A stretch of DNA of 64,000 nt from Sphaerotilus uruguayifluvii (GCF_013294065.1 NZ_JABSNM010000023.1:1-64000), one strand, 5' to 3'. Positions 39,960 through 48,543 are shown, numbered from the stretch's first letter. Translations and numbers: made by a program. Notes: generated by a model not told the origin, from the letters alone.

Positions 39960-41456
39960 ATGTTGCCGTTCACCCGACGAAGCGTCTGCGCCGGAGCCCT
40001 CGGCCTGGGTCTGGGCGGCTGCCGCGTCATGCCGCAGCCGCTCGATCCGCAGTCTCACGGCGAAGCCCTGAAGAAGGCCCTGGACGAAGTCATTGCCGGC
40101 GAGGAACCGGTCCGGGGACCGATCGGGCTGTACGAGGCGATGGCGCGCTCGATCAAGTACAACCTGGACCATCGCATCGAGATCCTCGACGAGATCCTGC
40201 GCGCGCGCGAACTCGACCTGAAGGGCTACGACCAGCTGCCGCAGCTGGTGGCCACCACCACCGCCGCGATGCGCAGCAACGACGCGGGCGGACGCAGCCG
40301 CTCGCTGCTGACCGGCCTGGAATCCGCCGACGGCTCGACCTCGACCGAGAAGCGCACGCTGGCCAGCGACCTGACCCTGAGCTGGGACGTGCTCGACTTC
40401 GGCCTGTCCTACGTGCGCGCCCGCCAGGGGGCCGACGAGACGCTGATCTCGCTGGAGCGCCGCCGCAAGGTCATCAACCGCATCATCGAGGACGTGCGCA
40501 CCGCCTACTGGCGTGCGGTCAGCGCCGACCGCACGCTCTCGCGCCTGGGCAACGTCAACGCGCTGGCCATCCAGGCGGTGCGCGAGTCGCAGTCGCTGGA
40601 GGAGCGCCGCGTCGTCGCGCCGCTGCAGGCGCTGGGCTTCCAGCGCGACCTGCTGCAGATCCAGGCCGACGTGGCCAAGCTGCAGCGCGAGCTGGTGCTG
40701 GCCAAGCGCCAGCTCGCCGCGCTGATGAACCTGCTGCCGGAGAAGGACTACACGCTGGTGCTGCCGGACCGGACCGAATCGGTGCCGGAGCTGCCGGGCA
40801 GCACGACCGAGATGATCCGCACCGCGCTGCAGCTGCGCCCGGAGCTGCGCGAGGGCGCCTACCGCATCCGCATCAGCGAGCATGAGCTCGACGCGATCCT
40901 GGTGCAGAACCTGCCCAGCGTGCGCGGCGCGCTCGGCCTGAACGCCGACGGCAACCGCTATCTGGAGAACGGCAGCTGGATCAGCACCAGCGCCCGCGCG
41001 AGCTGGAACCTGCTCAACGTCTTCCGCTATCCCGCGGTCAAGCGCACCGTGCAGGCCCAGGGCGATGTGCTGCGCCAGCGCCAGCTCGCGCTGACGATGG
41101 CGGTGCTGACCCAGGTCGGCGTGGCCCGGGTGCGCTTCACCCAGGTCGGCCGGGAGCTGGCCCTGGCCCGGCGCCAGCAGCTGGTCCAGGAGCGCATCCT
41201 GGCGATGACCCGCGCCGGCGCCGAGGCGCGCACCATCAGCCGCCAGCAGCTGGTGCGCGAGGAAATGGCCGCGGTGCTGGCGGAGATCCGCTTCGACCTG
41301 GCCTATGCCGACATGCAGAACGCCTATGCCAACCTGTACGCCTCGATCGGCGCCGACACCATCACGCCGGAGATCACCGGCCGGGAGGATGTCGGCACGC
41401 TGGCGGCCGCGCTCGAGAAGCTGTGGCGCTCGCGGGCCTCGGACGTGCTGGACTGA
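39960..41456 (+). CDS. TolC-family outer-membrane efflux lipoprotein
   Basis: A 498-residue TolC-like channel protein. The N terminus has a twin-arginine-like TRRSVCAGALGLGLGGC with a lipobox (LGGC), so it is probably a lipoprotein. The rest is long amphipathic helices with the internal duplication of TolC proteins (about 60-270 and 290-490): first half with TLSWDVLDFGLSYVRARQ and a helix with RVVAPLQALGFQRDLLQIQA, second half with ASWNLLNVFRYPAVKR. AGGAG precedes the ATG, 16 bases after the giant gene. Predicted role: outer-membrane exit duct for the giant protein, working with the adaptors encoded next. Confidence 0.86.
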   Translation: MLPFTRRSVCAGALGLGLGGCRVMPQPLDPQSHGEALKKALDEVIAGEEPVRGPIGLYEAMARSIKYNLDHRIEILDEILRARELDLKGYDQLPQLVATTTAAMRSNDAGGRSRSLLTGLESADGSTSTEKRTLASDLTLSWDVLDFGLSYVRARQGADETLISLERRRKVINRIIEDVRTAYWRAVSADRTLSRLGNVNALAIQAVRESQSLEERRVVAPLQALGFQRDLLQIQADVAKLQRELVLAKRQLAALMNLLPEKDYTLVLPDRTESVPELPGSTTEMIRTALQLRPELREGAYRIRISEHELDAILVQNLPSVRGALGLNADGNRYLENGSWISTSARASWNLLNVFRYPAVKRTVQAQGDVLRQRQLALTMAVLTQVGVARVRFTQVGRELALARRQQLVQERILAMTRAGAEARTISRQQLVREEMAAVLAEIRFDLAYADMQNAYANLYASIGADTITPEITGREDVGTLAAALEKLWRSRASDVLD

Positions 41457-41480
41457 ACCGACCTGACCGGATTGCCCGAC

Positions 41481-42266
41481 ATGATCCCGATGTCCCGACT
41501 CTCCGTGGCCACGCTGCTGCTGACCGCCTGCCTGGGCACCGCGACCGCCCAGACGCCCGGTGCGGCCACGGCCGGCAGCAGCGCGCCGATCCGCGGCGTC
41601 GTGCGCGCCGGCGCCGAGGCCACGCTGACCTCCCGGCTGGCCGCGCGCATCGCCGCGATGCCGCGCCAGGAGGGCGAATCCTTCCGCAAGGGCGAGATGC
41701 TGGTGCAGTTCGAGTGCGATCGCCCGCAGGCCGAGCTGCGTTCGGCCCAGGCCCTGCTGCAGGTGCAGCGCCGCCAGCTCGATGCCCAGACCGAGCTGGA
41801 GAAGTTCGGCGCCACCGGCAAGACCGAGGTCGATGTGGCGCGCGCCCAGGCCGACAAGGCGCGCGCCGACGTCGATGCGCTGCAGGCGCAGCTGCGCGAC
41901 TGCGCCATCAGCGCGCCCTTCGCCGGCCGGGTGGTCGAGCGGCTGGCGCGCTCGCACGAGGGCGTGGCGGTCAGCCAGCCGCTGCTGCGCATCCAGGACA
42001 CCAGCGCGCTCGAGCTCGACCTGATCGTGCCGTCGAACTGGCTGGTCTGGCTGCAACCCGGCACCCGATTCGCCTTCCGCGTCGACGAGACGCAGCAGAC
42101 GATCGACGCGGCGGTGCACCGGCTCGGCGCCGCGGTCGACCCGGTCAGCCGCACGGTGCGCATCGTCGCGCGCTTTCGCGGCGACGCGCAGCGGGTGCTG
42201 CCCGGCATGAGCGGCACCGCCGCGCTGGCCCCACCGGCGGCATCGGCCGCTCCAGCCCGGCCATGA
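41481..42266 (+). CDS. Periplasmic adaptor (HlyD/RND type)
   Basis: A 261-residue secreted adaptor with a signal peptide (MSRLSVATLLLTACLGTATAQ in the N-terminal 25 residues) and no other membrane segment. It has a lipoyl/barrel-sandwich half (VRAGAEATLTSRLAARIAA, EGESFRKGEMLVQFECDRPQ), a short helical hairpin (about 80-130), the second half-motif DCAISAPFAGRVVERLARSHEGVAV, and a beta-barrel. Compact compared with typical RND adaptors. It starts 24 bp after the TolC-like gene; its TGA overlaps the next ATG (ATGA). ATG at 41481 is used; MSRL at 41490 is an alternative. Confidence 0.82.
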   Translation: MIPMSRLSVATLLLTACLGTATAQTPGAATAGSSAPIRGVVRAGAEATLTSRLAARIAAMPRQEGESFRKGEMLVQFECDRPQAELRSAQALLQVQRRQLDAQTELEKFGATGKTEVDVARAQADKARADVDALQAQLRDCAISAPFAGRVVERLARSHEGVAVSQPLLRIQDTSALELDLIVPSNWLVWLQPGTRFAFRVDETQQTIDAAVHRLGAAVDPVSRTVRIVARFRGDAQRVLPGMSGTAALAPPAASAAPARP

Positions 42267-43594
42267 GCACCGCACCGGCCGCGCTGCGGCTGCTGCAGCT
42301 CGAGGCGGAGGTCCGTCGGCTCGAGAGCGAGACCGCGCTGCTGCACCACCTGGCCAACACCCTGGCACCGCTGGTGCCGCACGGGCAGGCCTGGGTGCTG
42401 CGCGAGAGCGGACGAGGCCGGCGCATGCAGGTGGTGACCGTCTCCGGCCTGCCTGTCGTCGAGCGCGCCGCGCCGCTGGTGCGCGGCATCGAGGCGCGGG
42501 TGCGCCACGGGCTGGTGGTCGAGGGCTGGAGCGGCCCGGTCGCGCTGGCGCTTGATCCCGAACCGGCGGCGCTGGCCGGCGGCCTCGAGGGCCTGGCGCT
42601 GCGCCAGGCGGCCTGGATGCCGCTGCCCGACCGCGACGGCCAAGTGCGTGCCGGTGCGCTCTTCCTGCGCGAGACCGCCTTCGAGCCTGCCGCGCTGACG
42701 CTGCTGGGCCGGCTCGGCGAGACCTATGCCCATGCCTGGCGTGCATTGCCGACCGATCGCAGCCTTGCGCTGGGCTGGCGCCGCGGCCGGCTGCAGGGCG
42801 TGGCGGCGCTGGCGGCGGCCGGCGCGCTGCTGGCCTGGCCGGTGCGGCTGACGGTGATCGCACCGGCGGAGATCGTCGCCGAGGCCCCGCTGGTGGTGAC
42901 CGCGCCGCTGGCCGGCGTGATCCGCCGCATCGGCCCCGACCCGGACAGCCGGGTCGAGACCGGCGCGCTGCTGGTGCAGTTCGAGGACCTGCCGCTGCGC
43001 CACGAGATGCTGATCGAGCGCCAGAAGCTGGCGGTCGCCCAGGCGCGCGTCAGCCGGCTCGGCGCGGCCGCCTTCCGTGATCCGCAGGCCGCGCACGAGC
43101 TGGCGATCGCGCGGGCCGAGCTGGATCTGGCCGAGGCCGGCGCCCGCCATGCCGCCGAGACGCTGGAGCGCACCCGCATCACCGCGCCGCGGGCCGGGCT
43201 GGTGCTGTACGCCGACCGGCGCGAGCTCGAGGGCCGGCCGGTCGCGGTCGGACAGGACATCCTGCAGCTGGCCGATCCGGCGCGGGTGCGGCTGCGCATC
43301 GACCTGCCGGTCGGCAGCACGATGGCGCTCGAGCGCGACGCGGAGGTGCGCTGGCTGTCCGAGGATGCGCCGGCCGGCGGACGCCGCGCCCGGCTCGAGA
43401 CGATCGGCTTCCAGCCGGTGGTGCGGCCGGGCGGCGAGCTGGTGCAGGTGCTGCAGGCACGGCTCGACGAGGGCGGCGCGCTGCCGCGCATCGGTGCGCG
43501 CGGCAGCGCGCAGCTGCACGGCCCGCGCGTTCCGCTGGCCTGGCAGCTGCTGCGCCGGCCGATCGCGGCGCTGCGTCAGGCCGTCGGCTGGTGA
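42263..43594 (+). CDS. GAF-TM-HlyD adaptor fusion
   Basis: A 443-residue protein of uncommon build. Residues about 15-160 are cytoplasmic and look like a GAF domain (LLHHLANTLAPLVPHGQAWV, WMPLPDRDGQVRAGALFL). One transmembrane helix follows (about 178-196, AALAAAGALLAW). The periplasmic part is HlyD-like: APLAGVIRRIGPDPDSRVETG, a helical hairpin with KLAVAQARVSRLG, and TRITAPRAGLVLYADRRE, then a beta-barrel. It could couple a cytoplasmic signal or substrate to the periplasmic duct. Both ends overlap neighbours by 4 bases (ATGA at the start, GTGA at the stop), so stoichiometric translation is likely. Confidence 0.8.
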   Translation: MSTAPAALRLLQLEAEVRRLESETALLHHLANTLAPLVPHGQAWVLRESGRGRRMQVVTVSGLPVVERAAPLVRGIEARVRHGLVVEGWSGPVALALDPEPAALAGGLEGLALRQAAWMPLPDRDGQVRAGALFLRETAFEPAALTLLGRLGETYAHAWRALPTDRSLALGWRRGRLQGVAALAAAGALLAWPVRLTVIAPAEIVAEAPLVVTAPLAGVIRRIGPDPDSRVETGALLVQFEDLPLRHEMLIERQKLAVAQARVSRLGAAAFRDPQAAHELAIARAELDLAEAGARHAAETLERTRITAPRAGLVLYADRRELEGRPVAVGQDILQLADPARVRLRIDLPVGSTMALERDAEVRWLSEDAPAGGRRARLETIGFQPVVRPGGELVQVLQARLDEGGALPRIGARGSAQLHGPRVPLAWQLLRRPIAALRQAVGW

Positions 43595-45714
43595 GCGCGA
43601 TGGAGACGCCGCTGCCCGCGCTGCGCCAGGAGCTGCGGCTGGAACCCGGCGCGCCCAGGCCGGACGGCACGCCGGGCTGGACGATCCATGATCCGGTGCA
43701 GCACGCGCATTTCGAGATCGATGCGCTCGACATGCGGCTGCTGGCGGCCTGGTCGCAGGACACGCCGGCCTCGCTGCTGCGCCGGCTCGAGGCCAGTGCG
43801 CCGGATCTTCCGCACGGCCCGGCGCTGCAGTCGCACCTGATGGCGCTGATCGGCTTCCTGCGCGAGCACCATCTGGTACGGGCCGGCACGGCCGCCGAGG
43901 CCGCCGCGCTGGCCGGACAGGCGCTCGCGCGCCGGCCCACGCCGCTGCAGTGGCTGGCCAGCCGGCACCTGTCGCTCCAGATTCCGCTGCTGCGCCCTTC
44001 GGCCTGGCTGGAGCGCACGCTGCCGGCGGTGGCCTGGCTGGGCTCCCCGGCCGCGCGACTGGCCTGGATGCTGCTGACGCTGCTGGGGCTGGCGCTGCTG
44101 AGCCGCCAGTGGGACCGCTTCATCGGCACCGTGCCGGAGCTGTTCACGCCCGGCGGGCTGCTGCTGTCGGCCGGCGTGATCGTCGTCACCAAGGTGCTGC
44201 ACGAGCTCGGCCATGCCTGGGTCGCCACCGCCCAGGGCTGCCGCGTCACGTCGATGGGCGTGACGGTCATGCTCGGCGTGCCGATGCTGCACACCGACAC
44301 CTCGGAGGCCTGGCGCCTGCCCTCGCGCCGGCAGCGGCTGTGGATCGATGCCGCCGGCGTGCTGGTCGAGACCGCGCTGGCCGGCCTGGCGACGCTGGCC
44401 TGGACGGTGCTGCCCGACGGCGCGCTGCGCGATGCGGCCTTCGTGCTGGCGACGACGACCTGGCTGCTGACGCTGGCGGTCAACCTCAATCCGCTCGGCC
44501 GCTTCGACGGCTACTACTTCCTGTCGGACGCGCTCGGCCTGCCCAACCTGCAGCCGCGTGCCTTCGCGCTGGCGCAGTGGTGGATCGAGACACGCATGCT
44601 CGGCCACGCGAGCGCGGCGCCGGAGGCCGTCTCGGGCCGCCGTCTGGCGCTGCTGCTGGCCTTCGCGGCGCTGACCTGGCTGTACCGGATGGCGCTGGGG
44701 CTGGCGGCGGCGCTGCTGGTCTATCACCTGGTGTTCCAGGCTCTGGGCGTGCTGCTGGGCCTGGCCGAGGCATGGCTGCTGATGCTGCGCCCGATCGTGC
44801 GCTGGGCGCGTGCCGGACGCGAACGCGGCCTGTGGCGCACCCGGCGCACGCGCATGCGCCTGCTCGGTGGCGGCGCGCTGCTGCTGGCGCTGCTGGCGCT
44901 GCCGCTGGACCGCCATGTCGAGGCGCCGGTGCTGCTTGCACCGGCCCGGCAGGCCCCGCTGCATGCGCCCGAGCCCGCCCGGCTCGAGCAGATCGCGATC
45001 CGCGCCGGCCGCCGGGTCGTCGCCGGCGAGCTGCTGATGCGGCTGTCGGTTCCGTCGATGGCGATCGACGCGACCCGCGCGCGCATCGCGCTGCAGCGCG
45101 ACGAGGACCGGCTCGCGCGTGGCGTGGCCGACACGCTCGACCTGGGCCAGCGCCAGGTGCTCGAGCAGCAGATCGCCGAGAACCGTGCGCTGCTGCAGGC
45201 ACTGGACGCGCGCCGCCAGGCGCTGGAGCTGCGCGCGCCGCAGGACGGCGTGATCGTCGACCTGCCCGACAGCCTGCAGCCCGGCGACTGGATCGCGCCG
45301 GAGCGCGAGCTCGGCCGCATCGTCGACACCGCCCGCGCCGACGCCCAGGGCCATGTGCCGCAGGACCAGGCCTGGCGGCTGCGCCCCGGCGCGGCGGCCC
45401 GCTTCGTCGCCGACGATCCGGACCGGCTGGCGCGCACGCTGCGGCTGGTCGCGCTGGCCGACAGCGCCAGCGAGCAGATCGACCTGCGCGCGCTCGACGC
45501 CCGCCATGGCGGCCGGATCGCGACCCGCGACGACCGGCTCGGCCGGCCGGTGCCGGTGCGCGCCTGGCAGCGCGTGGTGCTGGAGCCTCAGGACGGCGCG
45601 GCGCCGGCGCTGCCGCTGCGCGGCGTGGCCTGGATCGAGGCCGAGCCGGTCAGCCTGGCCGGCGAGATCGCCCGGCGGCTGCAGCGGCTGCTGCTCGACG
45701 AGCTGGCGCGCTGA
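43591..45714 (+). CDS. M50-type membrane metallopeptidase fused to HlyD-like region
   Basis: A 707-residue polytopic membrane protein. Residues about 1-100 resemble a PqqD-like winged-helix fold (GWTIHDPVQHAHFEIDAL, then DMRLLAAW). Transmembrane helices surround an intact HELGH zinc motif at 204-208 and the second M50 motif NLNPLGRFDGYY at 298-309. After a helix near 424-440 comes a periplasmic HlyD-like region (about 450-700) with a coiled hairpin and RAPQDGVIVDLPDSLQPGDW. This layout matches 'peptide zinc metalloprotease' proteins that sit with export genes. It may process the giant protein or act as the inner-membrane component. GTG start overlaps the previous stop; an ATG three codons later is an alternative. 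Confidence 0.84.
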   Translation: MSAMETPLPALRQELRLEPGAPRPDGTPGWTIHDPVQHAHFEIDALDMRLLAAWSQDTPASLLRRLEASAPDLPHGPALQSHLMALIGFLREHHLVRAGTAAEAAALAGQALARRPTPLQWLASRHLSLQIPLLRPSAWLERTLPAVAWLGSPAARLAWMLLTLLGLALLSRQWDRFIGTVPELFTPGGLLLSAGVIVVTKVLHELGHAWVATAQGCRVTSMGVTVMLGVPMLHTDTSEAWRLPSRRQRLWIDAAGVLVETALAGLATLAWTVLPDGALRDAAFVLATTTWLLTLAVNLNPLGRFDGYYFLSDALGLPNLQPRAFALAQWWIETRMLGHASAAPEAVSGRRLALLLAFAALTWLYRMALGLAAALLVYHLVFQALGVLLGLAEAWLLMLRPIVRWARAGRERGLWRTRRTRMRLLGGGALLLALLALPLDRHVEAPVLLAPARQAPLHAPEPARLEQIAIRAGRRVVAGELLMRLSVPSMAIDATRARIALQRDEDRLARGVADTLDLGQRQVLEQQIAENRALLQALDARRQALELRAPQDGVIVDLPDSLQPGDWIAPERELGRIVDTARADAQGHVPQDQAWRLRPGAAARFVADDPDRLARTLRLVALADSASEQIDLRALDARHGGRIATRDDRLGRPVPVRAWQRVVLEPQDGAAPALPLRGVAWIEAEPVSLAGEIARRLQRLLLDELAR

Positions 45715-45735
45715 GCGGCATGCCCGGCACCGGCG

Positions 45736-46584
45736 TCAGCGGATGATGCCCGCCTGCCGGGCGGCGGCCTGCACCGGGTCGTAGGCCTCGGGCGGCGCCA
45801 GCACGAAGCGGCGCGTCTGCAGCCCCTTCAGGATGTCGCGCCCGCCCGACACCGCCTCGAGCGCCAGGAAGGCCGAGGCGATCCAGTTGCGCGTGTTCTC
45901 GGGAAAGTCCGAGCGCACGCTCAGGTGGCGGTCGGCGAAGGGTGCGGTCGTCAGCAGCACGCGGAACTGGCGCTCGTCGATCTTCTTCTCGGCGATCAGG
46001 CGCTCCCAGGTCGCCTGGCCGATCGCGCCGGCATCCGCCTGGCCGGACTGCAGCGGCTGCAGCGCCGCCTCCTCGGAGGTCGCATGGGGGGCGGCCTTCA
46101 GGTCGTGCGCCGGATCGATCCTGGCGGCGGCCAGCGCCGCACGCGGCATCAGGTAGCTGGTCGGGCTGGTCGCCGGGCCGAAGCTGAGCGTGCGCCCCTT
46201 CAGGTCCTGCGGCTTGCGCAGCGGCGAGTCGGCGCGCACGACGATCAGCGCGCGGGTGCGCGCGTCCTCGTCGCGCTGCACCAGCGGCACGACCGACGGA
46301 CTCTGCACCAGCAGCCCGGCCGAGATCCAGGCCATGTCGACCTTGCCCGCGCCCAGACCGTTCATCAGCAGCGCATCGGTGCGGAACGGCACCCACTGCA
46401 CCTTCATCTTCAGGCGCTTGGCGAGGTACTCGTTGAGCGGCGCATAGCGCTCGGCCTGCAGCTCGGGCGCCGCGCCGTCGTTGGAGGCGCTGACGCGCAG
46501 CACGCCCTGGGCGGCCGCCAGCGTCGTCGCGCCGGCCAGCACCAGCGCGACCGACCAGCGCAGAGGAGAGGTCGTCTTCTTCAT
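45736..46584 (-). CDS. PhnD-type periplasmic substrate-binding protein
   Basis: A 282-residue protein with a signal peptide (MKKTTSPLRWSVALVLAG, cleavage near LAAAQ) and the PhnD/SsuA-like fold: YAPLNEYLAKRLKMKVQWVP, DMAWISAGLLVQ, GRTLSFGPATSPTSYLMPRA, and the GQADAGAIGQATWE hinge. The family binds phosphonates, phosphite or related anions for ABC importers, but no permease or ATPase is encoded here, so it may instead feed a sensor. It is convergent with the secretion operon (21-bp gap) and downstream of the NarL-type regulator gene, 103 bp away. Confidence 0.8.
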   Translation of the reverse strand: MKKTTSPLRWSVALVLAGATTLAAAQGVLRVSASNDGAAPELQAERYAPLNEYLAKRLKMKVQWVPFRTDALLMNGLGAGKVDMAWISAGLLVQSPSVVPLVQRDEDARTRALIVVRADSPLRKPQDLKGRTLSFGPATSPTSYLMPRAALAAARIDPAHDLKAAPHATSEEAALQPLQSGQADAGAIGQATWERLIAEKKIDERQFRVLLTTAPFADRHLSVRSDFPENTRNWIASAFLALEAVSGGRDILKGLQTRRFVLAPPEAYDPVQAAARQAGIIR

Positions 46585-46687
46585 GTGAACAGATTCCCGT
46601 GTGCAGATTCATCAGATTCTGCCGGGACTCGGGGCTGGCGCCCAGATCCGCGCACGGCTCCGCCCCACCCCATGAAGGGGGGCCGCG

Positions 46688-47362
46688 TCAGCCGTGGTGC
46701 TGGAAGCGCAGCCCGAGCCGCGCGGCGGTGACGACCGCCTCGGTGCGCGAGCCCACGCCGAGCTTGCGGAACAGCGCCAGCAGGTGCGTCTTGATGGTGG
46801 ACTCGGCCAGGTCGAGCTCGCGGCAGATGATCTTGTTCGACTGCCCGGCCGTCAGCAGCCGCAGCACGTCGACCTGGCGCGGCGACAGGCCGAGCCGGTC
46901 GATGATCTCGGCGTTGCGCTCATGCTGCGGCACGACCGGCGCGGCCGGCGCGGGCGTCGGCGCCACCGCGTTGTAGACCGCCGGCGGCAGGTAGATGCCG
47001 CCGCCCAGCACCACGCGCAGCGCGCTCTCGACGCCGCCGCCGCGGGTGGTCTTCGGGATGAAGCCGGCCGCGCCCTCGTTGAGCGCGGCGATCATCGTGT
47101 CGGCATCGTCGGTGGCCGACATCACCACGATGGTCAGCTCGTCGGACACCACGCGCAGCTGGCGCAGCGTCGACAGGCCCTGGCTGTCGGACACGCCCAG
47201 GTCGAGCAGCACCAGCTCGATGTCGGGCTCGGCCTGCAGCCGCTCGACCGCCTCGCGCACGCCCCCGGCCTCGCGCATCTCCACCTCGGGGAATCGGGCG
47301 GCCAGCAGCATCATCAGGCCGGAGCGGAACAGCGCGTGATCGTCGACGAGGAGAGCCTTCAT
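46688..47362 (-). CDS. NarL/LuxR-type response regulator
   Basis: A 224-residue regulator. Receiver domain 1-120 with Asp54 (LVLLDLGVSDSQG), conserved Lys in GFIPKTT; C-terminal LuxR-type helix-turn-helix (about 152-216: LGLSPRQVDVLRLLTAGQSN, ESTIKTHLLALFRKLGV). No histidine kinase gene is adjacent, so it is an orphan here. Together with the PhnD-like gene it flanks the giant-protein operon on the other strand and is the obvious candidate to regulate it. Confidence 0.9.
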   Translation of the reverse strand: MKALLVDDHALFRSGLMMLLAARFPEVEMREAGGVREAVERLQAEPDIELVLLDLGVSDSQGLSTLRQLRVVSDELTIVVMSATDDADTMIAALNEGAAGFIPKTTRGGGVESALRVVLGGGIYLPPAVYNAVAPTPAPAAPVVPQHERNAEIIDRLGLSPRQVDVLRLLTAGQSNKIICRELDLAESTIKTHLLALFRKLGVGSRTEAVVTAARLGLRFQHHG

Positions 47363-47441
47363 GCAGCAGCGGGAGTGACCGGATCGTCCGACACTATAGC
47401 CAAGCCGGCCTGCACGGAACTTGCCGAGGCCGTGCCGGCCG

Positions 47442-48533
47442 TCACGCCGGAGGTGACAGCGCCGCGGCGGCCTCGGTCAGCCGGCGGCAGCCGGTCAGCG
47501 CCATGGCGATCTCCAGCTCGTCGCGCAGCAGGCGCAGCATGTGCGCCACGCCCTGCGCGCCGGCCACCGCCAGCGCGTGGACCTGCGGCCGCCCCACCAG
47601 CACCGCACGCGCCCCCAGGCCGAGCGCCTTGAGCACGTCGGTGCCACGGCGGATGCCGCCATCGACCAGCACCGGCAGCCCGTCGACGGCCGCGACGATG
47701 CGCGGCAGCAGCTCGGCGGTGGCCGGCACGGTGTCGAGCGTGCGCCCGCCGTGGTTGGAGACGATCAGGCCGGCCGCACCCGCCTCGCGCGCCAGCCGCG
47801 CGTCGTCCGGATGCGTGATGCCCTTGAGCAGCACTGGCAGCCGGGTGTGGCCGACCAGCCAGGCCACGTCGACCCAGGTCGGCATGCCCGCCAGCAGGCC
47901 GTCGAAGAGCGCGCTCTGGCCGGGCTGCAGCGCCGGCGAGGGCGGCCGGCGCAGGCCCTCCAGGTGCACCGCGCGCACGCCCGGCGGCAGCCGGAAGCCG
48001 GCGCGGCGCTCGCGGTCGCGCGCGCCGCTGACGGGGGCGTCCACCGTCAGCACCAGCGCCTCGCAGCCGGCGGCCTCGGCGCGGCGCACCAGCGCCAGCG
48101 TGAAGTCGCGGTCCGGCTGGATGTAGAGCTGGAACCACAGCGGGCCGGCGTCGGGGTCGCCGCGAAAGGCGCGCGCCACCGCCTCGACCGGCACGCTCGA
48201 CTGGGTGCTGAGCACCATGCCGGCCTGCAGCGCGGCGGCGGCGTGGGCGGTGGCCAGCTCGCCGTCGGGGTGCGCCAGCTGCTGGAAGGCCACCGGCGCG
48301 AGCAGCACAGGATGCGCCAGCGTGCGCCCGAGCAGCTCGACGCGGGTGTGCGCCCCGGTCATCGGGCGCAGCACCCGCGACTGCAGCCGGATCTGCTGCC
48401 AGGCGCGCAGGTTGGCCGAGAGCGTCAGCTCGTCGGCCGCGCCGCCGTCGAAATAGGCCCGCGCCTGCGCATCGAGCCGCTCGGCGGCCGCAGCGGCGTA
48501 GTCGGGCAAGGCGACCGGCAGCGCCGCGCTCAT
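47442..48533 (-). CDS. FMN-dependent alpha-hydroxy-acid dehydrogenase/oxidase
   Basis: A 363-residue TIM-barrel flavoenzyme of the lactate dehydrogenase/glycolate oxidase family, oxidising an L-2-hydroxy acid to the oxo acid. It shows the FMN and substrate residues: YFDGGAADELTLSANLRAW, PVLLAPVAFQQLAHPDGE, PLWFQLYIQPDRD, LVLTVDAPV, LLKGITHPDDA, the catalytic-His loop VSNHGGRTLD, and the phosphate-binding VLVDGGIRRGTDVLKALGLGA. Substrate unknown; lactate is the common guess. Last gene of the iron operon, 10 bases after exbD, which is an odd place for it. Confidence 0.9.
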   Translation of the reverse strand: MSAALPVALPDYAAAAAERLDAQARAYFDGGAADELTLSANLRAWQQIRLQSRVLRPMTGAHTRVELLGRTLAHPVLLAPVAFQQLAHPDGELATAHAAAALQAGMVLSTQSSVPVEAVARAFRGDPDAGPLWFQLYIQPDRDFTLALVRRAEAAGCEALVLTVDAPVSGARDRERRAGFRLPPGVRAVHLEGLRRPPSPALQPGQSALFDGLLAGMPTWVDVAWLVGHTRLPVLLKGITHPDDARLAREAGAAGLIVSNHGGRTLDTVPATAELLPRIVAAVDGLPVLVDGGIRRGTDVLKALGLGARAVLVGRPQVHALAVAGAQGVAHMLRLLRDELEIAMALTGCRRLTEAAAALSPPA

Positions 48534-48543
48534 GCCGCGCCCC

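Noticed and set aside
27611-40030. Very long open frames on the minus strand opposite the giant gene
   Set aside because: They mirror the repeat structure of the plus-strand gene, are dominated by Gly/Ala/Arg/Val low-complexity sequence, and show no domain. They follow from high GC and repetition.
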